From assembly GCF_010560025.1 (NCBI RefSeq), contig NZ_SAIY01000002.1, positions 682,001 through 746,000 on the forward strand: 64,000 nt of DNA, given 5' to 3'. The translations under genes and the position numbers were made by a program. Shown here piece by piece: positions 54,069 to 62,216 of the stretch. How positions within the stretch are numbered: position 1 is the stretch's first letter; every line of letters starts with the position of its first letter. This DNA is from Verrucosispora sioxanthis (GTDB lineage Bacteria > Actinomycetota > Actinomycetes > Mycobacteriales > Micromonosporaceae). The notes under the pieces are model-generated. The model made no database searches and was not told the DNA's origin. It was given only the letters and a program-made list of their open reading frames with translations.

Positions 54069-55194
54069 CTCTGGGTCCGGGTGGGTCGCTGGCGGACCGC
54101 CCAGAGGGCCACCTCGGTGCGGGAGGCGGTGCCGGTCTTGCGCAGCAGGTTGGAGACGTGCACGGTGACGGTGCGTACCGAGATGCCCAGGGCGCGGGCC
54201 GCCTGTTTGTTGGACATGCCGGCGACCAGGCAGTCGAGCACCTCCACCTCCCGGCCGGTCAGGCAGATCGGCGGCGGGACCGCCGACCCGGGGGCGGACC
54301 CGGACTCCGGCGCGGCACGGCGGTGCGTCGACCGGCCAGGAGTTGACTCCGGCACGGCAGCCCGGGACGCGGGCACGGGCGGAGGGAACGGGGAGGACGC
54401 AGGATCGGACTCGGGCGGCACGGGCGAGCCGGCCGGGGCCAGCAGGGTGTCGGGATCCTGCCCGGCGTGCGCGGCGAGCAGTTCGGTGAGCGCGTACGGG
54501 TTGCCGTCGGTGCACCGCCAGACCTCGTGCACCAGTTCGGGGCGTGGGTCCGGGTACACCTGGGTCAGCACCTCGGCGACCTCGGCCGGGCGCAGCGGGC
54601 CGAGGTGCTGGCGCACGACGCCGCGTACCCCGCAGAGGCGGGCCAGGGTGCGGCCGGCGAGTTCCGGTGAGACCGCGTGCGCGGCGGGCCTGGTCGCCAC
54701 CACCAGCAGGGCCGGCAGCCCGTCGGCGGTGGCCAGTTCGCCGACCAGGTTGAGGCTGGCCGGGTCGAGGGCGTGCAGATCCTCCACCACGAGCACCGCC
54801 GGACCGGCACCGACCAGCACCCAGACCGTACGCACGGCCAGCCGGAGCAGGGTGCCGGGGCGTAACGCTCGCGCGGCGCGGTGGGCTGCTGGGCCAGCCA
54901 GGCCAGCGCGTCGGCCGGCAGGTCGAGCCGGGCGGTGTCGCGTCCGCTCAACACCGCGGCCAACCAGTCGTACGGGGCGGGGCTGTGCACCCGGGCGGCG
55001 CCGCTGAGCACCACCGCCGGTCGCGGGGTGAAGGCGTCGAGCGCGGCGGCGACCAGCAGGCTCTTGCCCACGCCCGGTCCCCCGGTGACGACCGCGACGG
55101 CCGGGGAGCGGCGGCGGCCCAGGACCACGCTGGACCAGGCCCGGTCCAGTTCAGCCAGCTCACCGGCGCGCCCAACCATGGACACCGGCAACAT
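54020..55194 (-). pseudogene. LuxR-family regulator with AAA ATPase domain, reading frame broken once
   Basis: The N-terminal frame has a P-loop (VVTGGPGVGKSLLVAA, about 38-53). At GGGG (54857-54860; CCCC followed by GG on the coding strand) the sequence moves to the frame with VLVVEDLHALDPASLNLVGELA (Walker B). It ends with a LuxR helix-turn-helix (LTGREVEVLDCLVAGMSNKQAARAL). One missing C restores continuity. The restored protein has about 391 residues, short for a LAL-type regulator, with a Pro/Ser-rich linker in place of the long middle region. The C-terminal tail is coded by the palindromic element. Confidence 0.8.
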
Positions 55195-55200
55195 TCCTCA

Positions 55201-55206
55201 ACCCTA
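55201..55206 (-). promoter_or_regulatory. -10 element TAGGGT, leaderless layout
   Basis: On the minus strand TAGGGT ends 6 nt before the ATG at 55194. A GAGGA between them could instead be a close ribosome site. Confidence 0.4.
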
Positions 55207-55221
55207 CGCAGTAGTGCGTAG
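55204..55221. promoter_or_regulatory. Palindrome CTACGCA-N4-TGCGTAG between luxR and PP2C genes
   Basis: A perfect 7-4-7 inverted repeat overlaps the luxR -10 and lies 35 bp before the PP2C start. It is a candidate operator for the divergent pair. Confidence 0.5.
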
Positions 55222-55256
55222 AGACGCGGGAAGGGTCTTCTTGGCAAGCTTGTCCC

Positions 55257-55976
55257 ATGACGCTGATCCTCCGCTCGGCCATCCTCAACGACATCGGTCT
55301 GGTCCGGACCAACAACGAGGACTCCGCCCTCGCCGGCGAGCGCCTCGTCGCGGTGGCCGACGGCATGGGTGGCCTGCCCGCCGGTGAGGTGGCCAGCGAG
55401 ATCGTCATCCGGATCCTCGACGAACTGGTCCCGCCGACCGCGCCGGACGCCGCCGCCGAGGCGCTGCGTGCCGTGGTGAGCACCGCCAACCAGCGCATCC
55501 ACGCCGCGATCACCGCCGACCCCGCCCGGGACGGCATGGGTACGACGCTGACCGCGGCCCTGCTGGCCGGGGAGACGCTGGTGCTGGCGCAGGTCGGCGA
55601 TTCCCGCTGCTACCTGCTCCGCGACGGTCAACTGCGCCAGCTGACCCGGGACGACACGTTCGTGCAGGCGCTCGTGGACCAGGGCGCCCTCTCCCCCGAG
55701 CAGGCCCGCCACCACCCGCAACGCTCGCTTGTCACCCGGGCGGTGCAGGGCGCCGACGCGCCACCGACGATGGGCGCGGTGACCCTGGCCGCGGGTGACC
55801 GGCTGCTGCTGTGCAGCGACGGGCTCTCCGACTATGTGGCCGACGACGCGATCGCCGCCACGCTTGGCATGCACGCCGACCGCCACCAGTGCGGCGAGCA
55901 GTTGGTGAAGCTCGCCCACCAGGCCGGTGCGCCCGACAACGTCACCGTGGTGATCTCCGATGTGGTGACCGGCTGA
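55257..55976 (+). CDS. PP2C-type Ser/Thr protein phosphatase
   Basis: Phosphatase of 239 residues of the PstP/PrpC type. Metal-site motifs are present: VRTNNEDS, VAVADGMGGLPAGE, GMGTTLTAALL, VGDSRCYLL, CSDGLSDYV and APDNVTVVI. It lacks the C-terminal membrane helix of PstP, so it is soluble. It should remove phosphate from Ser/Thr of proteins phosphorylated by PknB-like kinases; no kinase gene is adjacent. The start is the ATG at 55257. Confidence 0.94.
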   Translation: MTLILRSAILNDIGLVRTNNEDSALAGERLVAVADGMGGLPAGEVASEIVIRILDELVPPTAPDAAAEALRAVVSTANQRIHAAITADPARDGMGTTLTAALLAGETLVLAQVGDSRCYLLRDGQLRQLTRDDTFVQALVDQGALSPEQARHHPQRSLVTRAVQGADAPPTMGAVTLAAGDRLLLCSDGLSDYVADDAIAATLGMHADRHQCGEQLVKLAHQAGAPDNVTVVISDVVTG

Positions 55977-56025
55977 GCTACGCCGGCACCGGCCGGTCGG
56001 ACCGCCGTACCCGCACTAGGTAGTT

Positions 56026-56046
56026 GTGCCATCTAGATAGCGGCAC
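56026..56046. promoter_or_regulatory. Imperfect palindrome around ATCTAGAT, probable PadR operator
   Basis: GTGCC, the 8-bp palindrome ATCTAGAT and CGGCAC form an imperfect inverted repeat just upstream of the PadR -10 (TAGGGT at 56047-56052). Confidence 0.45.
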
Positions 56047-56052
56047 TAGGGT
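56047..56052 (+). promoter_or_regulatory. -10 element TAGGGT, leaderless layout
   Basis: TAGGGT ends 7 nt before the GTG at 56060 of the PadR gene. Confidence 0.5.
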
Positions 56053-56059
56053 TCGGCGG

Positions 56060-56398
56060 GTGGATTCCGACCGTCGGGGGCAGTGGCTGCGTGGGGTGCT
56101 CGACCTCTGCGTACTCGCCCTGCTGCGCGACGGCGAGTCCTACGGCTACCAGCTCGCCCAGTCACTCGACGCCGCGGGCGTCGGACCGATCCAGGGCGGC
56201 ACGCTCTACCCGGTGCTGCTGCGGCTGCAACGCACCGGTCTGGTCACCGCGCGGTGGCGGGAGGGCGATTCCGGTCCGGCCCGCAAGTACTACCAACTGA
56301 CCGACGACGGGCGAGCGGCGCTGCGGCACGGCGGCAACGCCTGGTTGGCGTTCGTGGCCCCGGTGACCGGCATCGTCACGAAGGGGGTCGACGGGTGA
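56060..56398 (+). CDS. PadR family regulator
   Basis: Protein of 112 residues with the PadR winged helix: LDLCVLALLRDGESYGYQLAQSL, QGGTLYPVLLRLQRTGLV and the wing KYYQLTDDG. It lacks the long C-terminal helix domain of large PadR proteins. It is the first gene of an operon with an ABC ATPase and permease (GTGA overlap) and probably represses it. Confidence 0.92.
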   Translation: MDSDRRGQWLRGVLDLCVLALLRDGESYGYQLAQSLDAAGVGPIQGGTLYPVLLRLQRTGLVTARWREGDSGPARKYYQLTDDGRAALRHGGNAWLAFVAPVTGIVTKGVDG

Positions 56399-57213
56399 AC
56401 GCCGACGACTGGCTGCGCGCGTTCGCAGCCGAGCTGTACCAGCGCCGGGTGGGCGGCGACACCGCCCGGCACGTGGTCGCCGAGGCGGCCACCCACCTGC
56501 GTGAGGGCGGCGGTGATCCGTGGCTGGTCTTCGGCTCGCCGCAGGCGTACGCGGCCGCCATCGTGGAGAGCATCGGCACCGCGCCCGGCCCGCGCCCGGG
56601 CCCCGTCCGGCTGCACGCCCGGGGCATCACCAAGCGGTACGGCCGGCAGGTGGTGCTCCGCGACGCGTCGCTGACCGTACGGGCCGGACAGATCGCCGCC
56701 GTGGTCGGCGCGAACGGTTGCGGCAAGAGCACCTTCCTGCGGATCTGCGCCGGCCTGGTCTCGCCCGACGCCGGGGAGGTGACCGTCTCGGGCCGGCTGG
56801 GCTACTGCCCGCAGCAGGGCGGCACGGCCGACTTCCTGCTGCCCGACGAACATTTCGTGCTGGTGGGCGCCGGTCAGGGCGTGGCACGGGGGCTGGCCCG
56901 GCAGGCCGGCCGGGCGGCGGCCCGACAGCTCGGCTGGGACGCCGAGAACGCCGTGCTCGCCCGGCACCTCTCCGGCGGCACGCGGCAGAAGCTGAACCTC
57001 ACCATGTCCACTCTGGCGCAGCCGGACGTGCTGCTGCTCGACGAGCCGTACCAGGGCTTCGACCAGGGCAGCTACGTCAACCTCTGGGACCAGCTGACCC
57101 GGCTGCGCGACGAGGGACGGGCCATCGTCGTGGTGACCCACCTGCTCAACCAACTCGACCGGGTCGACATGGTCCTCGACCTGACCCCCGCCCACCAGGG
57201 AGGCCGTTCGTGA
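56395..57213 (+). CDS. ABC transporter ATP-binding protein
   Basis: Protein of 272 residues. The first about 65 residues are an added helical domain (DDWLRAFAAELYQRRVGG) like the DUF1700-type leaders seen with PadR partners. The ATPase follows: Walker A GANGCGKST, signature LSGGTRQKL, Walker B VLLLDEP and H loop VVTHL. The GTG at 56395 overlaps the padR stop (GTGA). It acts with the downstream permease in export of an unknown substrate. Confidence 0.92.
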   Translation: MNADDWLRAFAAELYQRRVGGDTARHVVAEAATHLREGGGDPWLVFGSPQAYAAAIVESIGTAPGPRPGPVRLHARGITKRYGRQVVLRDASLTVRAGQIAAVVGANGCGKSTFLRICAGLVSPDAGEVTVSGRLGYCPQQGGTADFLLPDEHFVLVGAGQGVARGLARQAGRAAARQLGWDAENAVLARHLSGGTRQKLNLTMSTLAQPDVLLLDEPYQGFDQGSYVNLWDQLTRLRDEGRAIVVVTHLLNQLDRVDMVLDLTPAHQGGRS

Positions 57214-57902
57214 ACCGGCTGGTCACCGTGGCCGAGATGACGCTGCGGGAGCTGGCGCGCCGCCGGGGAGTACTCCTGCTCCTGCTGTTGATGCCGTTGA
57301 CCTTCTGGTTGATCCGGCGGGACTCCTACGTCGGGCAGTCCGTGCGCGCGCTGCTGCTCGGCATCAGCTGGGCGGTCAGCACCGCAGCCCTGTTCGCCAC
57401 GAGCGCGGCCCGTGAACTGGAACCCCGGCTCCGGCTCGCCGGCTACCGGCCGCACCACCTCTACCTCGGCCGGATGCTCGGCCTGTGGGCGCTCGGACTG
57501 GCCATCTCGGTGCCGTTCTTCCTGCTCACCGTCGTCGACGCGAACAACCTGCGGTACGGCGGCATCGCCGTGGCGATGCTGTGCTGCGTGGCCGTGGCGG
57601 CACCGTTCGGCATGGTGATCGGTGTGCTGCTGCCCCGCGAACTGGAGGGGACGCTGCTGCTGCTCACCGTGGTGGCGATGCAGATGCTGCTCGACCCGGC
57701 CGACGCGGGCGCGAAGCTGACGCCGTTCTGGTCCAGCCGGGAGATCGGCACCTGGGCGGTGGACCACACCGACGACGGTTACCTGACCCGGGGCGTCCTG
57801 CACGGGCTGGTGGTCACCGTGCTGCTGATCGTCACGGTGGCGGCCGTCTTCGCCGTCCGGCTACGTCGACGGCGGCACCTGCACCACGTGCCGCTCGCCT
57901 GA
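57210..57902 (+). CDS. ABC-2-like transporter permease
   Basis: Membrane protein of 230 residues with six predicted helices, starting with a cytoplasmic stretch LVTVAEMTLRELARRRGV followed by LLLLLLMPLTFWLI. The ABC-2 family layout fits. The GTG at 57210 overlaps the ATPase stop (GTGA). The substrate is unknown; such PadR-controlled pairs often export drugs or lipids. Confidence 0.9.
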   Translation: MNRLVTVAEMTLRELARRRGVLLLLLLMPLTFWLIRRDSYVGQSVRALLLGISWAVSTAALFATSAARELEPRLRLAGYRPHHLYLGRMLGLWALGLAISVPFFLLTVVDANNLRYGGIAVAMLCCVAVAAPFGMVIGVLLPRELEGTLLLLTVVAMQMLLDPADAGAKLTPFWSSREIGTWAVDHTDDGYLTRGVLHGLVVTVLLIVTVAAVFAVRLRRRRHLHHVPLA

Positions 57903-57945
57903 GACTCGCGCCCACGGCGGGGCCCAGGTTCGTTGACACAGGCCC

Positions 57946-57951
57946 TAGCAT
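57946..57951 (+). promoter_or_regulatory. -10 element TAGCAT, leaderless layout
   Basis: TAGCAT ends 6 nt before the GTG at 57958. Confidence 0.45.
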
Positions 57952-57957
57952 CACGGG

Positions 57958-59171
57958 GTGCGCCTCAGACCCTCCACCGCCGCGGTCGCGTTCGGCGTCG
58001 CCATCGCCACCCTGACCGCGTGCAGCCCGTCCGTGCCGAGCGCCGACCCGCGCGGCGCGCAGGCCCCGGGAGCGACACGTCCGCGACGCCGAGCGCGGGG
58101 CAGGCGCCGGGCGCGCAGGCCACCCGGCGGCTCCAGACCGGGCTGGGCAGCAGCCCGCCCGCAAGTGCCAGTCCGACCCCGCCTGGTGCCTCCAAGGGTG
58201 CACGTGGCACCGGCAACGCCAGCGGACGGGTGACCGTACCGGCGGCCGGGCGGGCGGTCGACACGTCGAAGCCGACCCGTACCGTCGGCAACGGCAGCCC
58301 CGACAGCTGCACCTCCGCCGCCGTCATCCGGGCGGTCGCGGCCGGCGGCATCATCACCTTCGACTGCGGTCCCGACCCGGTGACCATCCGGATGACCGCC
58401 ACCGCCAAGGTACGCAACGCCAACGGCCCACAGGTGGTTCTCGACGGTGGCGGCAAGGTCACGCTCAGCGGGCAGGGCAAACGGCGCATCCTCTACATGA
58501 ACACCTGCGACGCGTTGCAGGGCTGGACCACCTCGCACTGCGACGACCAGGATCACCCGCGTCTGACCGTGCAGAACCTCACCTTCGCCGACGGCGACGC
58601 CACCGGCCAGCGCACCGACGGTGGGGGCGGTGGGGCGATCTTCGTCCGGGGTGGCCGGTTCAAGGTGGTCAACTCACGCTTCGTCGACAACCGCTGCGAC
58701 CGGACCGGCCCGGACCTCGGCGGTGCCGCGATCCGGGTGCTCGACCAGCACGACGACCAGCCGGTGTACGTGGTCAACAGCACCTTCACCGGCGGCTCCT
58801 GCGCCAACGGCGGCGCGTTGAGCAGCATCGGCGTGTCCTGGGTGGTCCTCAACAGCGTGCTGCGGGACAACGAGGCGGTCGGCGAGGGCGCCAACCCGGC
58901 CCGCTCCGGCACGCCTGGCGGCGGCAGCGGCGGGGCGATCTACTGCGACGGCAACAACTTCTCCGTACGCCTCGCCGGCACGGTCGTCGAGGACAACGAC
59001 GCCCGGGAGGGCGGCGGGGCGATCTTCTTCGTCAGCAACGACCGCACCGGCACGCTGCGCATCGAGAACTCGACCCTGCGCCGCAACCCCAGCCACGGCT
59101 TCGAGAACCACCCCGGCATCTTCTACCTGGGCTCCGGCAAGCCCACCTTCACCGCCTCCACCGTCCGCTGA
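57958..59171 (+). pseudogene. Right-handed beta-helix lipoprotein, reading frame broken once
   Basis: The GTG at 57958 opens a lipoprotein signal (AVAFGVAIATLTAC, lipobox LTAC). At CCCCGG (58064-58067) the Ser/Thr/Pro-rich linker passes into the frame of the main domain. That domain repeats short strands with Gly/Asn turns (GGAIFVRGGRFKVVNSRFVDN, GGAIYCDGNNFSVRLAGTVVEDN), typical of parallel beta-helix polysaccharide-binding or lyase folds. One missing C restores a protein of about 405 residues. No pectate lyase catalytic set is recognised. It is probably anchored outside the membrane. Confidence 0.8.
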
Positions 59172-59188
59172 CCCGCCGATCGTTCCCG

Positions 59189-59249
59189 GTTGATCAAGAA
59201 GTTTGCGTCACCGTCGAGGCGGTTCCTCGACGCGAAGCTCTTGGTCGAC
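59189..59249. repeat. Palindromic element copy 4 (degenerate)
   Basis: Arms of 21 nt (59189-59209, 59229-59249) match as inverted repeats in 17 of 21 positions around a 19-nt loop. The outer end reads GTTGATCAAGAAGTT. It lies between convergent genes; the flanks lack the C/G-rich tracts of copies 1 and 2. Confidence 0.7.
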
Positions 59250-59265
59250 AGCGGCGGAGGCGGGG

Positions 59266-60315
59266 TCAGTAGGGGTTGCCCTCGCCTGCCGGGAAGGTGG
59301 GTGAGATGGACATGGGTGGGCTGGCGGTACGGGATTGCGCGGCCAGGCCGGCGAAGAGTTCCCGCAGCGCGGTGACCGAGTCGACGCTCGGGCGCCAGCC
59401 GAGCTCGGTCTCGGCCCGCTCGCTGGACATCAGCGGCGCGTTGAGCGCCAACTCGATCCAGCCGGCGTCGACCGGTTGCAGCCGGGCCCACCAGGTGAGC
59501 GTCGCGGCGGCCCGCAGCACCGGGGCGGCCACCGGTACCGTCCAGCCGTGGAAGTGCCGGGCCACCAGCTCGGGAGTCAGCACCGGGTCCGACGCGACGT
59601 TGAACGCACCGCGCGCGTCGCCCATGATCGCCCGGGCGTACGCGTCCGCCACGTCGTCGGCGTGCACCACCTGCATCCGCAGCCGCCGGTTGGTCGGCAC
59701 CAGCGGCAGCCGGCCGAACCGCAGCAGCCGAACCGGTGCCAGCGGACCGAGGAAGTAGCGGCTGATCTCGGTCCCGGCCTCCCGCTGGAAGATCAACCCA
59801 GGACGCATCCGCACCAGGCGCAGCTCCGGATGGCTCCGCTCGATCCCGTCGAGCATCTCCTCCACCGTCGCCTTGTCCCGGCTGTACGACGACCCGGACA
59901 CCCCGGTGGCCGGCCAGCGCTCGCTGACCGGCACATCCTTGGGACCTGGCGCGTAGGTGCCGACCGACGAGGCGTACACCAGGGCCGGCACCCGCGCACG
60001 CAGCACCGCGTCGACCACCGCCCGGCTGCCACCGACATTGGTCCGGTGCAACACGTGCTGGTCGTGGCTGGGCTGGATCTGCCAGGCCAGGTGCACCACC
60101 ACATCGGCACCGGCGAAGACACCGGTCAACTCGTCCGCCGCGCCGGCCAGGCCGATGTCGCAGGAGTGCCACCGCACCCCGTCGTACGGTTCACCCGCAC
60201 CCGGAGGCGGCAACCGCCGCGCCACCCCGACGATCTCCACGTCGGGCTCACGCCGTAACCGACGCAGCACCGCCGAACCGACGTTCCCGCTCGCACCCAC
60301 GACCACGATCCGCAT
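59266..60315 (-). CDS. NAD(P)-dependent epimerase/reductase (extended SDR)
   Basis: Protein of 349 residues with the Rossmann motif IVVVGASGNVGSAVLRRL at the start, VVHLAWQIQPSHDQ, and the catalytic YSRDK (Tyr and Lys) after ALVYASSVGTYAPG. A C-terminal substrate domain follows. The family covers sugar-nucleotide epimerases, 3-beta-HSD-like and cinnamoyl-CoA-type reductases; the substrate is unknown. The ATG at 60315 is taken because it begins the Rossmann strand; upstream ATG 60357 is in frame. Confidence 0.88.
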   Translation of the reverse strand: MRIVVVGASGNVGSAVLRRLRREPDVEIVGVARRLPPPGAGEPYDGVRWHSCDIGLAGAADELTGVFAGADVVVHLAWQIQPSHDQHVLHRTNVGGSRAVVDAVLRARVPALVYASSVGTYAPGPKDVPVSERWPATGVSGSSYSRDKATVEEMLDGIERSHPELRLVRMRPGLIFQREAGTEISRYFLGPLAPVRLLRFGRLPLVPTNRRLRMQVVHADDVADAYARAIMGDARGAFNVASDPVLTPELVARHFHGWTVPVAAPVLRAAATLTWWARLQPVDAGWIELALNAPLMSSERAETELGWRPSVDSVTALRELFAGLAAQSRTASPPMSISPTFPAGEGNPY

Positions 60316-60436
60316 GCCCGGTCCGTACCCGGTCAGCCGCTTTCCAAGCGCAGCCATCGGGCCGTCGTCCTGCGCGCGCCGGCCGGCATCGAGTCGCGGC
60401 GCCCCGCCGGCCTCGGGGAACCCCCGCACCGGTCGC

Positions 60437-60922
60437 TCATCGGGCGAGCAGTGCGCCGATCAGGCACGCGAAGGCGGCGACCGAGCTGACGGTACGGATC
60501 AGGTTCCACCGCACCCAGGGCGTCTCGAACCACTGCCGTACCCCCGCCAGATCGTCGATCCCGTCGACCGGCCCGGCGGCCTCCAGCCGGTTGTTGAGCG
60601 GCACGTTGCACCGGCCCGTGACACCGAGCGTGACCAGGTGGCCGACCAGCGCGGCGACGAGCCAGCCGAGCACCGCGCCGCCGCTGCCGACATACCCCAC
60701 CACGGCCACCGCCACGAGCAGCGGCCCACCGAGAAACGCCGACAGGAACCAACCGTTGATGATCTTCCGATTGATCGACTGCATAGTGCCGACCATGGTC
60801 CGACCGTCGGTCGCGGCCAGACCCGGCATCACCGAGCATGCGTACGCGAAGAACAGCCCCGCCACCAGCCCGGTGGTGAGCGTGGCCCCGGCCAGCACGG
60901 TGAGGCGGATCGGCTCCGACAT
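60437..60922 (-). CDS. DUF1772 membrane protein
   Basis: Protein of 161 residues with four membrane helices. The DUF1772/anthrone oxygenase-like pattern is seen: GLVAGLFFAYACSVMPGL, QSINRKIINGWFLSAFLGGP and CNVPLNNRL, followed by WVRWNLIRT. Most members have unknown function. It lies upstream of the epimerase on the same strand with a 121-nt gap. The ATG at 60922 follows GGAGG. Confidence 0.88.
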   Translation of the reverse strand: MSEPIRLTVLAGATLTTGLVAGLFFAYACSVMPGLAATDGRTMVGTMQSINRKIINGWFLSAFLGGPLLVAVAVVGYVGSGGAVLGWLVAALVGHLVTLGVTGRCNVPLNNRLEAAGPVDGIDDLAGVRQWFETPWVRWNLIRTVSSVAAFACLIGALLAR

Positions 60923-61094
60923 GGCGGCACCTCCAGGAAGCGGGCAGCCCGGCCAACGACGAGACCCGCAGGCCGGCACAGCCGATCCTGCCAACCGACG
61001 TCCACCCCGATCCGGCCGGAGCCGCCCCACGCATCGACGGCGGGCGGGAAGCCGCGAGCCCGCCCCCGCCGGTGTCCGGTAACCTGAGCCACGC

Positions 61095-61166
61095 GGGCCG
61101 CTAGCTCAATGGCAGAGCTGTGGACTTTTAATCCATAGGTTCAGGGTTCGAGTCCCTGGCGGCCCA
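61095..61166 (+). tRNA. tRNA-Lys (anticodon TTT)
   Basis: All four stems fold: acceptor GGGCCGC/GCGGCCC, D stem GCTC/GAGC, anticodon loop CTTTTAA with anticodon TTT (61127-61129) and T stem CAGGG/CCCTG with TTCGAGT. The 3' CCA is not encoded. It borders a stretch rich in toxin-antitoxin genes. Confidence 0.95.
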
Positions 61167-61277
61167 CGCACTTCTCCGACCTGCGGCTCTTGGCTGTACC
61201 ACCGGCGTCATGCGATCAGCTGTTCGAGGGGGCGAGCCTCGCTAGCAAGTGAGCAATGCTGCATGCATAATGAATGC

Positions 61278-61532
61278 ATGGTTGCCCTCCAGATTCGTGA
61301 CGTGCCGGAGGAAGTGCGAGACGCGTTGGCGGCCCAAGCCAAGGCGCGCGGGCAGTCCCTCCAGGCATACCTGCTGGAACTGGTGGAGACGCAGGCTCGC
61401 CGGCTGCGTAACACGGCGGTCCTTGATCGCTTCGCCGGCCGATCGGACGGTGCTCGCTCCCTGCCGGGGGAGAGCGCGGCCGAGTTGAATGACCAGCGGG
61501 AGCAGCGCGGATCGTGGGGAAGCGCCGCGTGA
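61278..61532 (+). CDS. VapB/FitA-like ribbon-helix-helix antitoxin
   Basis: Protein of 84 residues. The N-terminal VALQIRDVPEEVRDALAAQAKARGQSLQAYLLELVE is a ribbon-helix-helix DNA-binding unit. The C-terminal part wraps the toxin. It overlaps the PIN toxin gene by 4 bp (GTGA). Upstream, repeated ATGCAT motifs (61263-61280) flank a CATAAT -10 and could be the operator. The ATG at 61278 fits the family start. Confidence 0.9.
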   Translation: MVALQIRDVPEEVRDALAAQAKARGQSLQAYLLELVETQARRLRNTAVLDRFAGRSDGARSLPGESAAELNDQREQRGSWGSAA

Positions 61533-61930
61533 TCGTGGTGGATGCGTCGGTTCTGGCTGATGCCCTGGTTGATGACGGGCCGGTTGGCGACGCAGCGCGG
61601 GCGGCACTGACCGGAGATCCGCACTGGGTCGCTCCGGGTCATCTTTTGGTCGAGGTCATGTCCGTGGTCAGAGGCAAGGTCCTCGGCGGGAAGCTCGGTC
61701 TCGCTCGGGCAGAGGAGGCGGTCGACACCCTGCCCTCGTTGGTCATCGATGAGGTTGGTGTTCCTATGCTGCTTGACCGGATGTGGCAGTTGCGGGGCAA
61801 TGTCACGTCGTACGACGCGGCTTACGTCGCGGCGGCGGAGTTGATGGCCTGCCCACTCGTGACCAGTGACGGTCGGCTCGCCAAGGCCAGCGGTATCCGC
61901 TGCGAGATTCGACTTCTCGCCGCGTCCTGA
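61529..61930 (+). CDS. VapC-like PIN-domain toxin
   Basis: Protein of 133 residues. The four acidic PIN residues can be placed: Asp in VVDASVLAD, Glu in LLVEVMSV, Asp in TSYDAAYVAAAE and Asp in VTSDGRLAKA. PIN toxins of this type cut RNA, often tRNA. It overlaps the antitoxin gene by 4 bp. The GTG at 61529 is preferred over the in-frame GTG at 61514 because of the GTGA overlap. Confidence 0.92.
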   Translation: MIVVDASVLADALVDDGPVGDAARAALTGDPHWVAPGHLLVEVMSVVRGKVLGGKLGLARAEEAVDTLPSLVIDEVGVPMLLDRMWQLRGNVTSYDAAYVAAAELMACPLVTSDGRLAKASGIRCEIRLLAAS

Positions 61931-61961
61931 CGGCGGGGCCGCCCGAGGATCATCGGCCTGA

Positions 61962-62216
61962 CAGCTACGCCAGAACCTGGCCGCCGAACTCGACAGGGTC
62001 ATCGACGACGCCGAGGAAGTGGTGGTGACCCGGTCTGGCCACGAGCCGGTGGTGATCGTGTCGCTCGCCGAATTCGAGTCGATGAAGGAAACCGAGTACC
62101 TCCTGCGCAGCCCCAGCAACGCCGCAGCCCTACGCCGGTCGATCGCCGAGCTTGAGCAGGGCGACACGACCGAGCGGAAGCTGACCGACCCGGACACCGC
62201 GCGGAACGTCGCGTGA
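61962..62216 (+). pseudogene. YefM/Phd-like antitoxin lacking a normal start codon
   Basis: From 61971 the frame reads QNLAAELDRVIDDAEEVVVTRSGHEPVVIVSLAEF, which is the conserved body of YefM. The stop at 61959-61961 leaves no ATG, GTG or TTG before the GTG at 62019, so the DNA-binding N-terminus (usually M-x-SEARQN) cannot be made in full. Either the 5' end has been damaged, or the gene starts at a rare codon, or a base is missing. From GTG 62019 a 65-residue C-terminal part would remain, enough to bind the toxin. Confidence 0.65.

Noticed and set aside
57933..57951. TTGACA as -35 for the beta-helix lipoprotein
   Set aside because: It lies only 7 bp from the TAGCAT hexamer, far short of the usual 16-18 bp.
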